From positions 20,278 through 84,277 of the forward strand of contig CALWDM010000003.1 of the NCBI GenBank assembly GCA_944376695.1: a DNA stretch of 64,000 nucleotides, written 5' to 3'. The translations under genes and the position numbers were made by a program. The notes beneath the pieces are model-generated. The model did no database searches. It worked only from the letters and a program-made list of their open reading frames with translations, and was not told where the DNA came from. The stretch comes from an uncultured Mediterraneibacter sp. GTDB taxonomy: Bacteria > Bacillota > Clostridia > Lachnospirales > Lachnospiraceae. Positions 18,707-26,815 of this stretch are shown here, piece by piece (positions within the stretch are counted from its first letter, which is position 1; every line of letters begins with the position of its first letter).

Positions 18707-19090
18707 TTATGCGTTTTGTTCCTGTGCCGCGCTCAGCGTATACTTTGACACGACCTGTCCGCCCAGCAGGTGGAGGCGCAGCACTTCCAGCGCCTTCTCC
18801 GGCGTCATCTTTACATAGGTCACCTTCTCCTTGCCCGGCACCATGACTTCCACGATGGGCTCGTACTGGCACAGCCCGATGCACCCGGTCTGGGTGACGC
18901 TGATCTTCTCGCTTAAGTTCTGCTCCTGGACCGCGTCAGAGAGAGCGGTAAGGACAGGCCTTGCCCCGCTTGCGATGCCGCAGGTCGCCATGCCGACGAC
19001 AACGCGGATCTGATCCTCGCTCTCCGCGCGGACTCCGACCTTGCCCTGCATCTTCTCTCTGATGGCACGTAATTCTTCAAGAGATTTCAT
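18707..19090 (-). CDS. hndB: Thioredoxin-like [2Fe-2S] ferredoxin (HndB-like subunit)
   Basis: 127 residues. It starts MKSLEELRAIREKMQGKVGV and carries a thioredoxin-like [2Fe-2S] fold: VVGMATCGIASGARPVLTAL near residue 31 and VTQTGCIGLCQYEPIVEVMV near 65. This matches HndB of NADP-reducing [FeFe] hydrogenases, an accessory electron-transfer subunit. It lies between the GHKL ATPase gene and the NuoF-like gene, 12 bases before the latter. Confidence 0.9.
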   Translation of the reverse strand: MKSLEELRAIREKMQGKVGVRAESEDQIRVVVGMATCGIASGARPVLTALSDAVQEQNLSEKISVTQTGCIGLCQYEPIVEVMVPGKEKVTYVKMTPEKALEVLRLHLLGGQVVSKYTLSAAQEQNA

Positions 19091-19148
19091 ATAGTTCCTC
19101 CATTTCTGTTTCTGATATTGATTTCTGGTTCATACACAGACATAACGC

Positions 19149-19709
19149 TCAGATCTCTGCCCCGCCGTCTGTCTCCGCCTTGTTCGTCTCCAGATATTCC
19201 TTTATGAATGCGGTTATCTCCGGCTCTGAAAAGGAGATCCCTTCCCCGAGCATCTCCCTCATCTCCCTGGTATCCAGGATGAAGGATTTCCCGCCGTACT
19301 CATATGTATATCGGAAGTCAATGTGTTCGTTAAATACGATCAGCGTCTGGACAGTGGAGCTGATATCTCCCAGCGGCATCCTGTCTATATGGGACAGGCC
19401 GAATACCGCCTTTACTGTTGTCCCTTTTCCTTTTTCTGAATCGATCCGGAAGCTGCCGCCCGTGCTCTCAGCCGCCTGCTTGAAAAACGGGACTCCCAGC
19501 CCCACCTTCCGCGTCGTGCGGGTGGTAAAAAAAGGATCCTGCACGCTTGCCGCCTGCTCCGGGGTCATCCCGCAGCCGTCGTCCTTTATGATAACGGTGA
19601 GCGTGTCCTCTTCCGGCTGCACGGAGACTGTGATCTCGATCAGAGACGCCTCCGCCCTCACGGAATTTTCCGCAACATCCAGGATATTCAGAGAGATCTC
19701 CGGCATCAT
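19149..19709 (-). CDS. GHKL/HATPase-domain protein within the hydrogenase operon
   Basis: 186 residues consisting of a histidine-kinase-type ATPase domain with no dimerisation/phosphoacceptor His domain, sensor or membrane segment. The N-box is SLNILDVAENSVRAEAS near residue 7, G1 is IKDDGCGMTPEQ near 42 and G2 is GLGVPFFKQAAESTGG near 72. A C-terminal ~90-residue extension has no known domain that I recognise. The position between the NuoE-like and HndB-like genes is conserved in several anaerobes with trimeric hydrogenases (established, but its role is unclear). It may be an anti-sigma-type kinase or a maturation/regulatory ATPase. It starts 3 bases after the hndA-like stop, implying translational coupling. 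Confidence 0.85.
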   Translation of the reverse strand: MMPEISLNILDVAENSVRAEASLIEITVSVQPEEDTLTVIIKDDGCGMTPEQAASVQDPFFTTRTTRKVGLGVPFFKQAAESTGGSFRIDSEKGKGTTVKAVFGLSHIDRMPLGDISSTVQTLIVFNEHIDFRYTYEYGGKSFILDTREMREMLGEGISFSEPEITAFIKEYLETNKAETDGGAEI

Positions 19710-19712
19710 GGC

Positions 19713-20207
19713 TTACTCATATTTCGCCAGGATGTCGTCCAGATCGTCCACTGTCAGCCTGCCGTAGACTTCGTCATTGATCATCATGACCGGAGCCAGC
19801 CCGCAGGCGCCGACACAGCGGCACGCATCCAGCGAAAACCTTCCGTCCGGCGTACACTCTCCGCCCACGATGCCCAGCTTTTCCATAAGGGCATTGTAGA
19901 TATCCCCGGAGCCTTTTACATAACACGCCGTGCCGAGACAGACGGAGATGCGGTATTTCCCTTTGGGGCTTAAGGTGAACTGCGAATAAAACGTCGCCAC
20001 ACCGTAAATCTTCTCCATAGGGATCCCTGTTTCATCCGAGATCATCTTCTGGACCTCGATCGGAAGATAACCGTATATATCCTGTGCCTTCTGCAGGATC
20101 GGCATAAGGGCACCTTTTTCATCCTTGAGCTCACGGATCACTTGCATAAGTGCCTCTTCCTGTTCTTTTGTCCCGGAAAATGGAACTGTACCTTTCTTAG
20201 CTGCCAT
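19713..20207 (-). CDS. hndA: Hydrogenase NuoE-like [2Fe-2S] subunit (HndA/HydC)
   Basis: 164 residues, NuoE family. The first ~70 residues are helical (EEALMQVIRELKDEKGALMP, ILQKAQDIYGYLPIEVQKMI). The thioredoxin-like fold follows, with YGVATFYSQFTLSPKGKY near 90 and [2Fe-2S] ligands in CLGTACYVKGSG near 108 and CRCVGACGLAPVMMINDEVY near 144. It is the first gene of the hydrogenase operon and transfers electrons between NuoF-like flavoprotein and partners. About 120 bases upstream lies a pair of ATACCAC direct repeats, 20 bases apart, that could belong to its control region. Confidence 0.94.
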   Translation of the reverse strand: MAAKKGTVPFSGTKEQEEALMQVIRELKDEKGALMPILQKAQDIYGYLPIEVQKMISDETGIPMEKIYGVATFYSQFTLSPKGKYRISVCLGTACYVKGSGDIYNALMEKLGIVGGECTPDGRFSLDACRCVGACGLAPVMMINDEVYGRLTVDDLDDILAKYE

Positions 20208-20402
20208 TCTTCAACCTCCATTTCTCTTTTCCTCCAGACTGTGCAGTTGCATCAGATTCCCGCCAGTCTTTAAGATATATTTTGTGCTCATTAGATTAAT
20301 GATACCACAAGATATAACACAATACCACTTATTTATTATGAATTTTTTGTATACTTTCACTATACCGTTTCCAGATTTCGGTCTCCTGACCTGATTGAAA
20401 TA

Positions 20403-20443
20403 TATAAAAAGACTGAAACCTCAGTCATTCAGGCTTCAGTCTT
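20403..20443 (-). terminator. Rho-independent terminator of ald
   Basis: A 12-base stem (20410-20421 with 20431-20442, sequence AGGCTTCAGTCT on the plus strand) with a 9-base loop, followed on the minus strand by TTTTATATAT. It lies 40 bases past the ald stop. Confidence 0.85.
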
Positions 20444-20484
20444 CTACATTTATGACAAATCCTCGCATACAGCTCCAAGGCCAT

Positions 20485-21597
20485 TCAGGCCAGTGTCCTG
20501 ATATCCGTATATTCTCTGCCGAAGCTGTCCGCAACATTCCTGCATGTCAGCTTTCCTCCGTAAGTGTTGACCGCTGAGTAGATCACATCATTTTCCCGGC
20601 AGGCATCCTCCAGCCCCTTGTCCGCGATCTGAAGCCCGTACTTCAGCGTCGCGTTCGTCAGGGCGATCGTCGATGTCCTCGGCACAGCTCCCGGCATATT
20701 GCCCACGCAGTAGTGCACGACCCCGTCCACCGTATATACCGGATCGTCATGGTATGTCGCTTTTGTCGTCTCACAGCATCCGCCCTGGTCCACGGCGACG
20801 TCTACGATCACGCTTCCCGGCTTCATATTTTTGAGATATTCTTTTTTCATAAGCTTTGGCGCTGATTTCCCGGGGATGAGCACTGCCCCGACCACCAGGT
20901 CCGCGTCAGATACTTCTTTTTCGATGGCAGCGTCCGTACTGTACAGAGTCTGGATCCTTGCCCCGAAGATGTCGTCCAGATAAGCAAGCCGCTCCAGGTT
21001 CACGTCCAGTATTGTCACATCCGCTCCCATGCCGACTGCTGTCCTGCACGCATTTATCCCTACGCTCCCCGCGCCCAGGATCACGACCTTTGCCTTCGGA
21101 GTGCCCGGCACTCCGGAGAGCAGGACTCCCCTTCCGCCGAACGGTTTCTCCAGGTATTTTGCCCCTTCCTGGATACTGAGCCGCCCTGCGATCTGGCTCA
21201 TCGGCGCGAGCAGCGGGATCGACCCGTTCCTCTCGATCAGAGTCTCGTAGGCCACGCTCTTCACTCCCGCGTCAAGGAGCGCGTCCGTGAGCTTCTCGTC
21301 TGCCGCAAGATGGAAATATGTGTATAAAACAAGCCCTTCCCTGAAATATCCATATTCTTCCGGGAGAGGTTCTTTGACTTTTATGACCATATCAGACTTT
21401 TCCCACACTTCCTCCGGACCTGCGCACAGCAGCGCGCCCGCTGCGCTGTACTCGCTGTCCTCAAAACCGGATCCCTCTCCGGCCCCGGCCTCAATATATA
21501 CCGTATGTCCGGCATTCACATAACTTTTCACATTGTCCGGAGTCATCCCGACACGGTACTCCTGCTTTTTGATCTCTTTTACACATCCTACTTTCAT
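20485..21597 (-). CDS. ald: Alanine dehydrogenase
   Basis: NAD-dependent L-alanine to pyruvate plus ammonia. The start is set at 21597 (MKVGCVKEIKKQEYRVGMTP), where AGGAGGG sits 8 bases upstream; an ATG 27 bases earlier would extend beyond the family N-terminus. 370 residues, normal length. The substrate Lys/Arg region EYRVGMTPDNV near 13, catalytic YTYFHLAADE (His near 96) and NAD-binding GAGSVGINACRTAVGMGADV near 170 are present. It sits between the hydrogenase operon and the divergent DRTGG/PHP module. It links amino-acid nitrogen metabolism to NADH, which the hydrogenase could then reoxidise (inference). Confidence 0.95.
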   Translation of the reverse strand: MKVGCVKEIKKQEYRVGMTPDNVKSYVNAGHTVYIEAGAGEGSGFEDSEYSAAGALLCAGPEEVWEKSDMVIKVKEPLPEEYGYFREGLVLYTYFHLAADEKLTDALLDAGVKSVAYETLIERNGSIPLLAPMSQIAGRLSIQEGAKYLEKPFGGRGVLLSGVPGTPKAKVVILGAGSVGINACRTAVGMGADVTILDVNLERLAYLDDIFGARIQTLYSTDAAIEKEVSDADLVVGAVLIPGKSAPKLMKKEYLKNMKPGSVIVDVAVDQGGCCETTKATYHDDPVYTVDGVVHYCVGNMPGAVPRTSTIALTNATLKYGLQIADKGLEDACRENDVIYSAVNTYGGKLTCRNVADSFGREYTDIRTLA

Positions 21598-21688
21598 GCT
21601 GCGTTCCCTCCTGCTGCGCCCCATGCCATGCCGCAGCTGCCATGTTGCGCTGTTTTCTGATAGTTTATCCCCATTCTAATCGAATTTC

Positions 21689-21734
21689 TTCAAAAAAGCA
21701 ATTCATTGCTTTTTGAATATGCAAATGTTATACT
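21689..21734 (+). promoter_or_regulatory. Promoter of the DRTGG/PHP module overlapped by a palindrome
   Basis: -35 TTGCTT (21706-21711) and -10 TATACT (21729-21734) have a 17-base spacer. A near-perfect inverted repeat, TTCAAAAA..GCAA / TTGC..TTTTTGAA (21689-21717), covers the -35 box in the ald/module intergenic region. This suggests an operator controlling the module, and perhaps ald on the other strand. Alternatively it is part of a hairpin. Confidence 0.55.
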
Positions 21735-21805
21735 GGCAGTACATATCGCAGCGTTTCTGCTGCATGGACCAGTATATCATCTACTATCTTTTTCAGGAGG
21801 TTTTT

Positions 21806-22150
21806 ATGACGATCAGAGAAATGAAGGAAGCCCTTGACGCAAAATTCCTGTACGGGGAAGAACTGGCGGATCTTGACGCCCAGTTCGTCTTTTCCGCTGA
21901 CATGATGAGCGATGTGCTCGCATACTGCGGCAAATGTTCCGTGCTCATCACCGGGCTGTGCAATCCCCAGGTCGTGCGCACTGCCGAGATGCTGGACATT
22001 GTGTGCATCATCTTTGTCCGGGGGAAACTGCCGGACGAAAACATGCTCGCCCTCGCCCGGGGGAAAAGCATCGCTGTGCTCGCCACTGACCACTATATGT
22101 TTACCACGTGCGGCATATTATACGAGCATGGGCTCCGGGGAGGTGCTTAA
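21806..22150 (+). CDS. DRTGG-domain protein (first copy)
   Basis: 114 residues from ATG 21806, chosen because TCAGGAGG sits 5 bases upstream. The frame extends 31 codons further 5' but without family similarity. It is a single DRTGG-type domain: FVFSADMMSDVLAYCGKCSV, then LITGLCNPQVVRTAEMLDIV and CIIFVRGKLPDENMLALARG, ending with LATDHYMFTTCGILYEHGL. DRTGG domains occur with CBS domains and in phosphotransacetylase N-termini and probably bind small ligands. It begins a five-gene operon and is followed with no gap by the RsbW-like gene. Confidence 0.85.
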   Translation: MTIREMKEALDAKFLYGEELADLDAQFVFSADMMSDVLAYCGKCSVLITGLCNPQVVRTAEMLDIVCIIFVRGKLPDENMLALARGKSIAVLATDHYMFTTCGILYEHGLRGGA

Positions 22151-22573
22151 ATGAGCGAACAGCTTACATTTACCTACACCATCGACGGCGACGATTTCAC
22201 TCGGGCCGGGGAAGCCAGCAGTTCCGTAAAAAATAAGCTCAAAATGCTGGGAGTCAGCAGCGACGCCATCCGCAAAGTCGCCATCGCAATGTATGAAGGG
22301 GAGATCAATATGGTGATCCACGCGGAAGGCGGGACGATCAGCGTATCCGTCTCCGACGATGCGGTGACCATGGTGCTGGCGGACCGGGGACCGGGGATCC
22401 CTGACATTGACAAAGCCATGCAGGAGGGGTATTCCACCGCGCGCGAAGACGTCCGTTCCCTGGGGTTCGGAGCCGGCATGGGCCTGCCGAATATGAAGCG
22501 GTTTACGGACGAAATGCAGATCGACACTGTGATCGGGGAAGGCACAACGATCACCATGAAGGTATACCTCTGA
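22151..22573 (+). CDS. RsbW/SpoIIAB-like anti-sigma-type ATPase
   Basis: 140 residues, a lone GHKL ATPase domain of the serine-protein-kinase/anti-sigma type. The N-box is AIRKVAIAMYEGEINMVIHA near residue 42, the G1-like motif is VLADRGPGIPDIDKAMQEGY near 77 and the G2 region is LGFGAGMGLPNMKRFTDEMQ near 105. It overlaps or abuts the DRTGG gene upstream and precedes a hydrogenase-like Fe-S protein. No anti-anti-sigma (STAS) protein or sigma factor is adjacent, so its partner is unknown. In such clusters it likely reads the state of the neighbouring Fe-S or DRTGG proteins (inference). Confidence 0.86.
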   Translation: MSEQLTFTYTIDGDDFTRAGEASSSVKNKLKMLGVSSDAIRKVAIAMYEGEINMVIHAEGGTISVSVSDDAVTMVLADRGPGIPDIDKAMQEGYSTAREDVRSLGFGAGMGLPNMKRFTDEMQIDTVIGEGTTITMKVYL

Positions 22574-22603
22574 GCCTGACAGATAAGAAGGGAGGCCTGT
22601 CCT

Positions 22604-24016
22604 TTGGATAAGAATAAATTCATGCGCTCGGTCCGGCTGAAGGAATCCGCCTGCCAGGGCTGCATCAACTGCATCAAGCACTGCCCGACCCAGGCGATCC
22701 GCGTACATAACGGGAAGGCGCATATCATCGACAAATTCTGTATCGACTGCGGCAGATGCATCCAGTCCTGCCCGCACCACGCGAAGATCGCGGTCTATGA
22801 CCCGCTGTCCGTGATCAATAATTTTAAATACACGGTTGCGCTGCCCGCTCCGTCCCTGTACGCGCAGTACAATAACCTGACCAATGTGGATATCGTGCTC
22901 AACGCTCTCCTCAGGCTTGGCTTTGATGACGTGTACGAGGTCAGCGCCGCGGCGGAACTGGTTTCCGAGGCATCGCGGGAATATATCAAAGAGCACAGGG
23001 ATGAAGCTCCGTTCATCAGTTCAGCCTGTCCCTCTGTGATCCGGCTGATCCGTGTGAAATTCCCGTCCCTGATCTCCCGGCTCCTGCCGATCAAAGCGCC
23101 TGTGGAAGTCGCTGCCGAGATCGCAAGGGCCAGGGCAATGGAAAAGACCGGGCTGAAACCGGAGGAGATTGGGATCATCTTTATCTCCCCCTGCCCGTCC
23201 AAAGTCTCTTATGCGAAATCTCCCTTAGGGATCGAGAAGAGCAGCATTGACAATGTGGTGGCGATCAAAGATATCTATCCTCTGCTCCTGCCCCACATGC
23301 GGCATGACGAAAGCCAGCTCTCCCATCTGTCCCACTCCGGCAGGATCGGCATCGGCTGGAGCAGCGCAGGCGGAGAATCCGCCGGGCTCTTCTCGGACAA
23401 CTACCTGGCAGCGGACGGCATCGTCAACATCCTCCGCGTCCTGGAAGAACTGGAGGACGAGAAACTGCACGGGCTCATCTTTGTGGAGCTGAACGCCTGC
23501 GACGGCGGCTGCGTGGGAGGCACGCTCACTGTGGAAAACGCCTACATCGCCGCCACCAAGACGAAACGGCTCGTCAAGTATCAGCCGGTATCCAAAAACC
23601 ACCTGGCAGACAACCCGGAACTGAAGAATGTCTACTGGGCGGACGATGTGGAGTACGAACCCGTATTCCGCCTTGGCAGCACATTTAAGGAGAGCCTGAA
23701 GATGATGAACGATGTGGAAAGCCTGACCGCCAGGTTCCCGGGGCTTGACTGCGGATCCTGCGGGGCGCCCACCTGCCAGACGCTGGCAGAGGATATCGTG
23801 CGCGGCGACGCTACTCCGAATGACTGCATCTATGTACTCAGGGCAAATATCGCTGACCTGTCCCGCAAGATCGAAGATCTGACCGTAAACAGAAAAGGGA
23901 AGGACAGCCTGACAGAAGAGGAGTCGCAGCTTCTCGACTCCTATATACGGACACTGACCGCGGAACTCGCCTCCTTCGGCGTGCCGTCCCGGTCCGGAAA
24001 GGGGGATACAGAGTAA
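22604..24016 (+). CDS. [FeFe]-hydrogenase-like Fe-S protein, probably sensory
   Basis: 470 residues from a TTG at 22604 (GGGAGG about 10 bases upstream). Two N-terminal [4Fe-4S] clusters are present (CQGCINCIKHCPTQAIRV near residue 18, CIDCGRCIQSCPHHAKI near 46). A hydrogenase large-subunit C-terminal domain follows, with divergent H-cluster motifs: SACPSVIRLIRVKFP near 143 (TSCCPxW in true enzymes), ISPCPSKVSYAKSP near 193 (MPCxxK) and ELNACDGGCVGGTLTVEN near 296 (ExMxCPGGCxxGGG). The C-terminus adds a CODH/ACS-type Fe-S motif DCGSCGAPTCQTLAEDIV near 390 and a coiled tail. The substitutions argue against efficient catalysis and for redox or H2 sensing. It matches the group C/D hydrogenase-like proteins near other hyd operons. 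Confidence 0.85.
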   Translation: MDKNKFMRSVRLKESACQGCINCIKHCPTQAIRVHNGKAHIIDKFCIDCGRCIQSCPHHAKIAVYDPLSVINNFKYTVALPAPSLYAQYNNLTNVDIVLNALLRLGFDDVYEVSAAAELVSEASREYIKEHRDEAPFISSACPSVIRLIRVKFPSLISRLLPIKAPVEVAAEIARARAMEKTGLKPEEIGIIFISPCPSKVSYAKSPLGIEKSSIDNVVAIKDIYPLLLPHMRHDESQLSHLSHSGRIGIGWSSAGGESAGLFSDNYLAADGIVNILRVLEELEDEKLHGLIFVELNACDGGCVGGTLTVENAYIAATKTKRLVKYQPVSKNHLADNPELKNVYWADDVEYEPVFRLGSTFKESLKMMNDVESLTARFPGLDCGSCGAPTCQTLAEDIVRGDATPNDCIYVLRANIADLSRKIEDLTVNRKGKDSLTEEESQLLDSYIRTLTAELASFGVPSRSGKGDTE

Positions 24017-24017
24017 T

Positions 24018-24350
24018 ATGAAACTGAAAGACATTTTCGCGGTCCCGGAATGCCGGGTCCTGGCAGAAGGGGACCCGCAGCGGGAGATCTCCCGCATCTT
24101 CTGCTGTGACCTTTTGAGCATTGCCATGGGGAAGGCGCCCGCGGACGGGGTATGGGTAACTGTAATGGGGAACAGGAATACCCTCGCCGTGGCATCTCTT
24201 ACGGATACTGCCTGTATCGTACTCGCTGAGGGGGTCTCTCTCGATGAAGGGACGCTTGCCAAGGCAGGAGAAGAAGGGATCGCTGTGCTCGCCACAGAGC
24301 TGCCTGCCTTTGACATCGCGCTTGAGATCTATCAGGCGGGGCTGGAATGA
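24018..24350 (+). CDS. DRTGG-domain protein (second copy)
   Basis: 110 residues, MKLKDIFAVPECRVLAEGDP onward, one DRTGG-like domain: REISRIFCCDLLSIAMGKAP, then VWVTVMGNRNTLAVASLTDT and ACIVLAEGVSLDEGTLAKAG, ending VLATELPAFDIALEIYQAGL. It starts 1 base after the previous stop and overlaps the PHP gene by 4 bases (ATGA), so the set is translationally coupled. With the first DRTGG protein it may form a heteromeric ligand-binding pair. Confidence 0.83.
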   Translation: MKLKDIFAVPECRVLAEGDPQREISRIFCCDLLSIAMGKAPADGVWVTVMGNRNTLAVASLTDTACIVLAEGVSLDEGTLAKAGEEGIAVLATELPAFDIALEIYQAGLE

Positions 24351-25072
24351 TCCCTCTGTATTATGATCTCCACATCCATTCCTGCCTTTCCCCATGCGGG
24401 GATGATGATATGACTCCGGCAAACCTTGTAGGCATGGCTGCCGTAAAGGGGCTGGATGTGATCGCGCTGACAGACCACAATTCCTGCGCCAACTGCCCTG
24501 CCGCCATGTATCACGGCGACAACTACGGGGTCACTGTGATCCCGGGCATGGAACTGACCACAGAGGAAGAGGTCCATGTGATCTGCCTGTTTGCCCGCCT
24601 TGAGGACGCGCTTGCTTTTGACCGGCTTGTCTATGAGCGTCTCATGCCCGTGCCCAACCGGGAGGATATCTTCGGAAAACAGCAGGTCATGAACGAAAAG
24701 GACGAGGTCACCGGCACAAAAGAGTATCTCCTCATCAATGCGGCTTCCATCTCCTTTGACGAAGTCTTCCCGCTGGTCCGTTCCTACGGCGGTATCGCTT
24801 ATCCGGCGCATGTGGACAAGAGCTCCACGAGCCTGCTCTCCAACTTAGGCTCCGTCCCGCCGGAGAGCACGTTTGCCTGCGCGGAATTCCATGATTTTAA
24901 GAACCTGCACCGGATCCGCAGGGAACATCCGTACTTTGAAGGATGCAATGTGATCTGCTGTTCGGATGCGCATTATCTGGAGGATATCCACGAGCCGGAA
25001 TATCAGATCTGCGCCAGGTCGAAGGGAGCTGCGGATGTGCTGGATGCGCTGATTGAGAAGAATATATGTTAA
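24347..25072 (+). CDS. PHP-domain metal-dependent phosphoesterase
   Basis: 241 residues of the PHP superfamily (TrpH/YciV-like). The metal-site motifs are YDLHIHSCLSPCGDDD (HxH) near residue 5, IALTDHNSCAN (DH) near 38, IPGMELTTEEEVHVICLF (E and H) near 62, AYPAHVDKSS near 147 and CSDAHYLEDI near 205. It probably hydrolyses a phosphodiester, such as a short oligonucleotide or a nucleotide 3',5'-bisphosphate, but the substrate is not determined. It is the last gene of the DRTGG/HATPase/Fe-S module, which suggests it makes or removes a nucleotide signal there (inference). A terminator follows. Confidence 0.88.
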   Translation: MIPLYYDLHIHSCLSPCGDDDMTPANLVGMAAVKGLDVIALTDHNSCANCPAAMYHGDNYGVTVIPGMELTTEEEVHVICLFARLEDALAFDRLVYERLMPVPNREDIFGKQQVMNEKDEVTGTKEYLLINAASISFDEVFPLVRSYGGIAYPAHVDKSSTSLLSNLGSVPPESTFACAEFHDFKNLHRIRREHPYFEGCNVICCSDAHYLEDIHEPEYQICARSKGAADVLDALIEKNIC

Positions 25073-25111
25073 AAACAATAAATACAGCAATAATATTTGA
25101 ACATAATATAT

Positions 25112-25145
25112 AAAAAGAGCAGAACTTAAATAATCTGCTCTTTTC
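25112..25145. terminator. Bidirectional terminator after the PHP gene
   Basis: AAAAGAGCAGA (25113-25123) pairs with TCTGCTCTTTT (25134-25144) around a 10-base AT loop, giving T-rich tails on both strands. It separates the PHP operon from the convergent lipoprotein gene. Confidence 0.85.
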
Positions 25146-25218
25146 TATGCTTTTATACAGTTCTCCTGTAAGTATTCCTTGATTTGCTTTTTAATTTTGG
25201 AATCATGAACAGAAAAAA

Positions 25219-26256
25219 TTATAATACTTTCCAAAACCATCCGTCAAACATCTGTATATGTAAATCCGCTTCACTAACAGCCCCCTTTTCCGTCTGATAC
25301 TCCCATTCTCCACTGGCAGCTGACGAAGTACAAATAGTCAGTTTATTTGATTCCGTTTCCCCTTCCAAATCAGTAATTTGATAGACCGCTTCGATTGCAG
25401 AACCATCCTGTTTATACTCAACTAATTCCGCGTGATAATCTTGATTTTGATACATGATTATCCGATTTTCTCCATCCTCTTTTATCGTAACATCTCCTGC
25501 CGCCTCCAAATTGCCTAAATTAAATTCTTTCTTATATCCGCTTATCGTCAAACTTTTTCCGTCTTGAGAAATATCCGTAATATTGAAATTATAATATCCT
25601 AAACAGCGGGGATTGATATTCCATCCACCTGCATGACAGGTAGCCTCGTAATTTCCTACCAAATTTTCTGTTATCGGCAAAAAATCTTTGCTGTCTATGA
25701 TATCATTTACAACACTCCAGCCACTGTCAGGACCATAATAACAACATGTTAATGTACCATAGGTAACACTATTGTAATAAACTGATTCCTGCTGCTCCAT
25801 TTTATATGTAATATATTCCACACCACTATCTGGATCAAATGTGTTATCAACATATTTTATTTGATCCCCTGCCCAAACATATAATAAATCCTGTATGGCA
25901 TCATCCGTCATTTCTGAATTAGTCTTCTCCACAGTAAACGAGGGATACATCGTTTCTTCTGTATTAAGTATCCACCCTTGATTATCGTAATAATCATAAA
26001 CAACCGTTATCTCCGATAACATCTGTGCATATTCATCTGAAGCCGATATGGCAACATCCGTAGACCATTTCTTTTCATCCTCGAATAACTGACTTCGAAC
26101 TATTTCCAGCTTGTCTGCGCACTCGATTGCTTGGCTTGGATACAGTTCCGACAGGTCAGATAAAATATCATTCTCTGAAGGGGTTTGTTTAATTCCACCG
26201 CATCCTAATAAGATTATTCCTAAAAAAGCAGATATCAATATTTTAATCTTTATCAT
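25219..26256 (-). CDS. Putative lipoprotein of unknown function
   Basis: 345 residues. The N-terminus has Lys residues, a hydrophobic stretch and a lipobox (MIKIKILISAFLGIILLGCG, Cys19), so it should be lipid-anchored outside the membrane. The remainder is rich in Tyr, Ser and Asp, with beta-type repeats such as YYNSVTYGTLTCCYYGPDSG and YYNFNITDISQDGKSLTISG. I recognise no domain. The gene is markedly AT-rich compared with the B12 and hydrogenase genes on either side, as are the next three genes, which suggests a horizontally acquired patch. Confidence 0.7.
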   Translation of the reverse strand: MIKIKILISAFLGIILLGCGGIKQTPSENDILSDLSELYPSQAIECADKLEIVRSQLFEDEKKWSTDVAISASDEYAQMLSEITVVYDYYDNQGWILNTEETMYPSFTVEKTNSEMTDDAIQDLLYVWAGDQIKYVDNTFDPDSGVEYITYKMEQQESVYYNSVTYGTLTCCYYGPDSGWSVVNDIIDSKDFLPITENLVGNYEATCHAGGWNINPRCLGYYNFNITDISQDGKSLTISGYKKEFNLGNLEAAGDVTIKEDGENRIIMYQNQDYHAELVEYKQDGSAIEAVYQITDLEGETESNKLTICTSSAASGEWEYQTEKGAVSEADLHIQMFDGWFWKVL

Positions 26257-26293
26257 ATCTTTTGCTCTCCAAATAACTTTTTTCCATATAAGG

Positions 26294-26782
26294 CTAAATA
26301 TTTTTGATATTTGCTGAAATTAAATCTGCCTGATACATCATCAATAAATATCTGTTTCCAGCTTCATTAAAATGTTTTTCATCAAGCATCTTGATCACTT
26401 CAAGAATTTCTTCATAAATCCAGTCGCAGATTTTTCCTTTTTTATCAGACTTTTTTATCTGTTCTACAATTCGTGGAGCCTGCTCGTAATAAAAGTCTAT
26501 TAGTTTTCGTCCATCTTCTGTTTTTTTCAATACTTTATCACGATATTTGCGCATCATAGTCAACTCATAACAATCATCAGGAAGCCCCTTTTCCTCACAG
26601 CATACGGTTGTTAAAAAACATCCGCCGTTTCCGCTTCCTCGCTCTTTGTAATACCTACATTCTTTTATTTCATCGGGATCCTCATATGTTCTGCGATATG
26701 TGCAATACCATTTATATCCATATTTTTCTGTAGGATCGATATATTCACATTTTCTACATTTGCAATAATAATCAACAGCCAT
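26294..26782 (-). CDS. Cys-rich protein with CFI-box-like motif
   Basis: 162 residues. The N-terminus has a Cys-rich zinc-ribbon-like part (MAVDYYCKCRKCEYIDPTEK, WYCTYRR, CRYY). It is followed by GGCFLTTVCCEEKGLPDDCY and ELTMMRKYRDKVLKKTEDGR, which resembles the CFI-box C-terminal module (CFIATAxYG...LRxFRDxxL) found in many bacterial proteins of unknown role. The C-terminal third is helical. No signal peptide is present. It is in an AT-rich block and is probably cotranscribed with its neighbours. Confidence 0.65.
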   Translation of the reverse strand: MAVDYYCKCRKCEYIDPTEKYGYKWYCTYRRTYEDPDEIKECRYYKERGSGNGGCFLTTVCCEEKGLPDDCYELTMMRKYRDKVLKKTEDGRKLIDFYYEQAPRIVEQIKKSDKKGKICDWIYEEILEVIKMLDEKHFNEAGNRYLLMMYQADLISANIKNI

Positions 26783-26815
26783 TTTTCTCTCCTCAACAAA
26801 GCATGATGACAGCTT

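Noticed and set aside
20290-20330. Rex-type NADH-responsive operator upstream of the hydrogenase operon
   Set aside because: The TTGTG elements are direct rather than inverted repeats and do not match the Rex palindrome.
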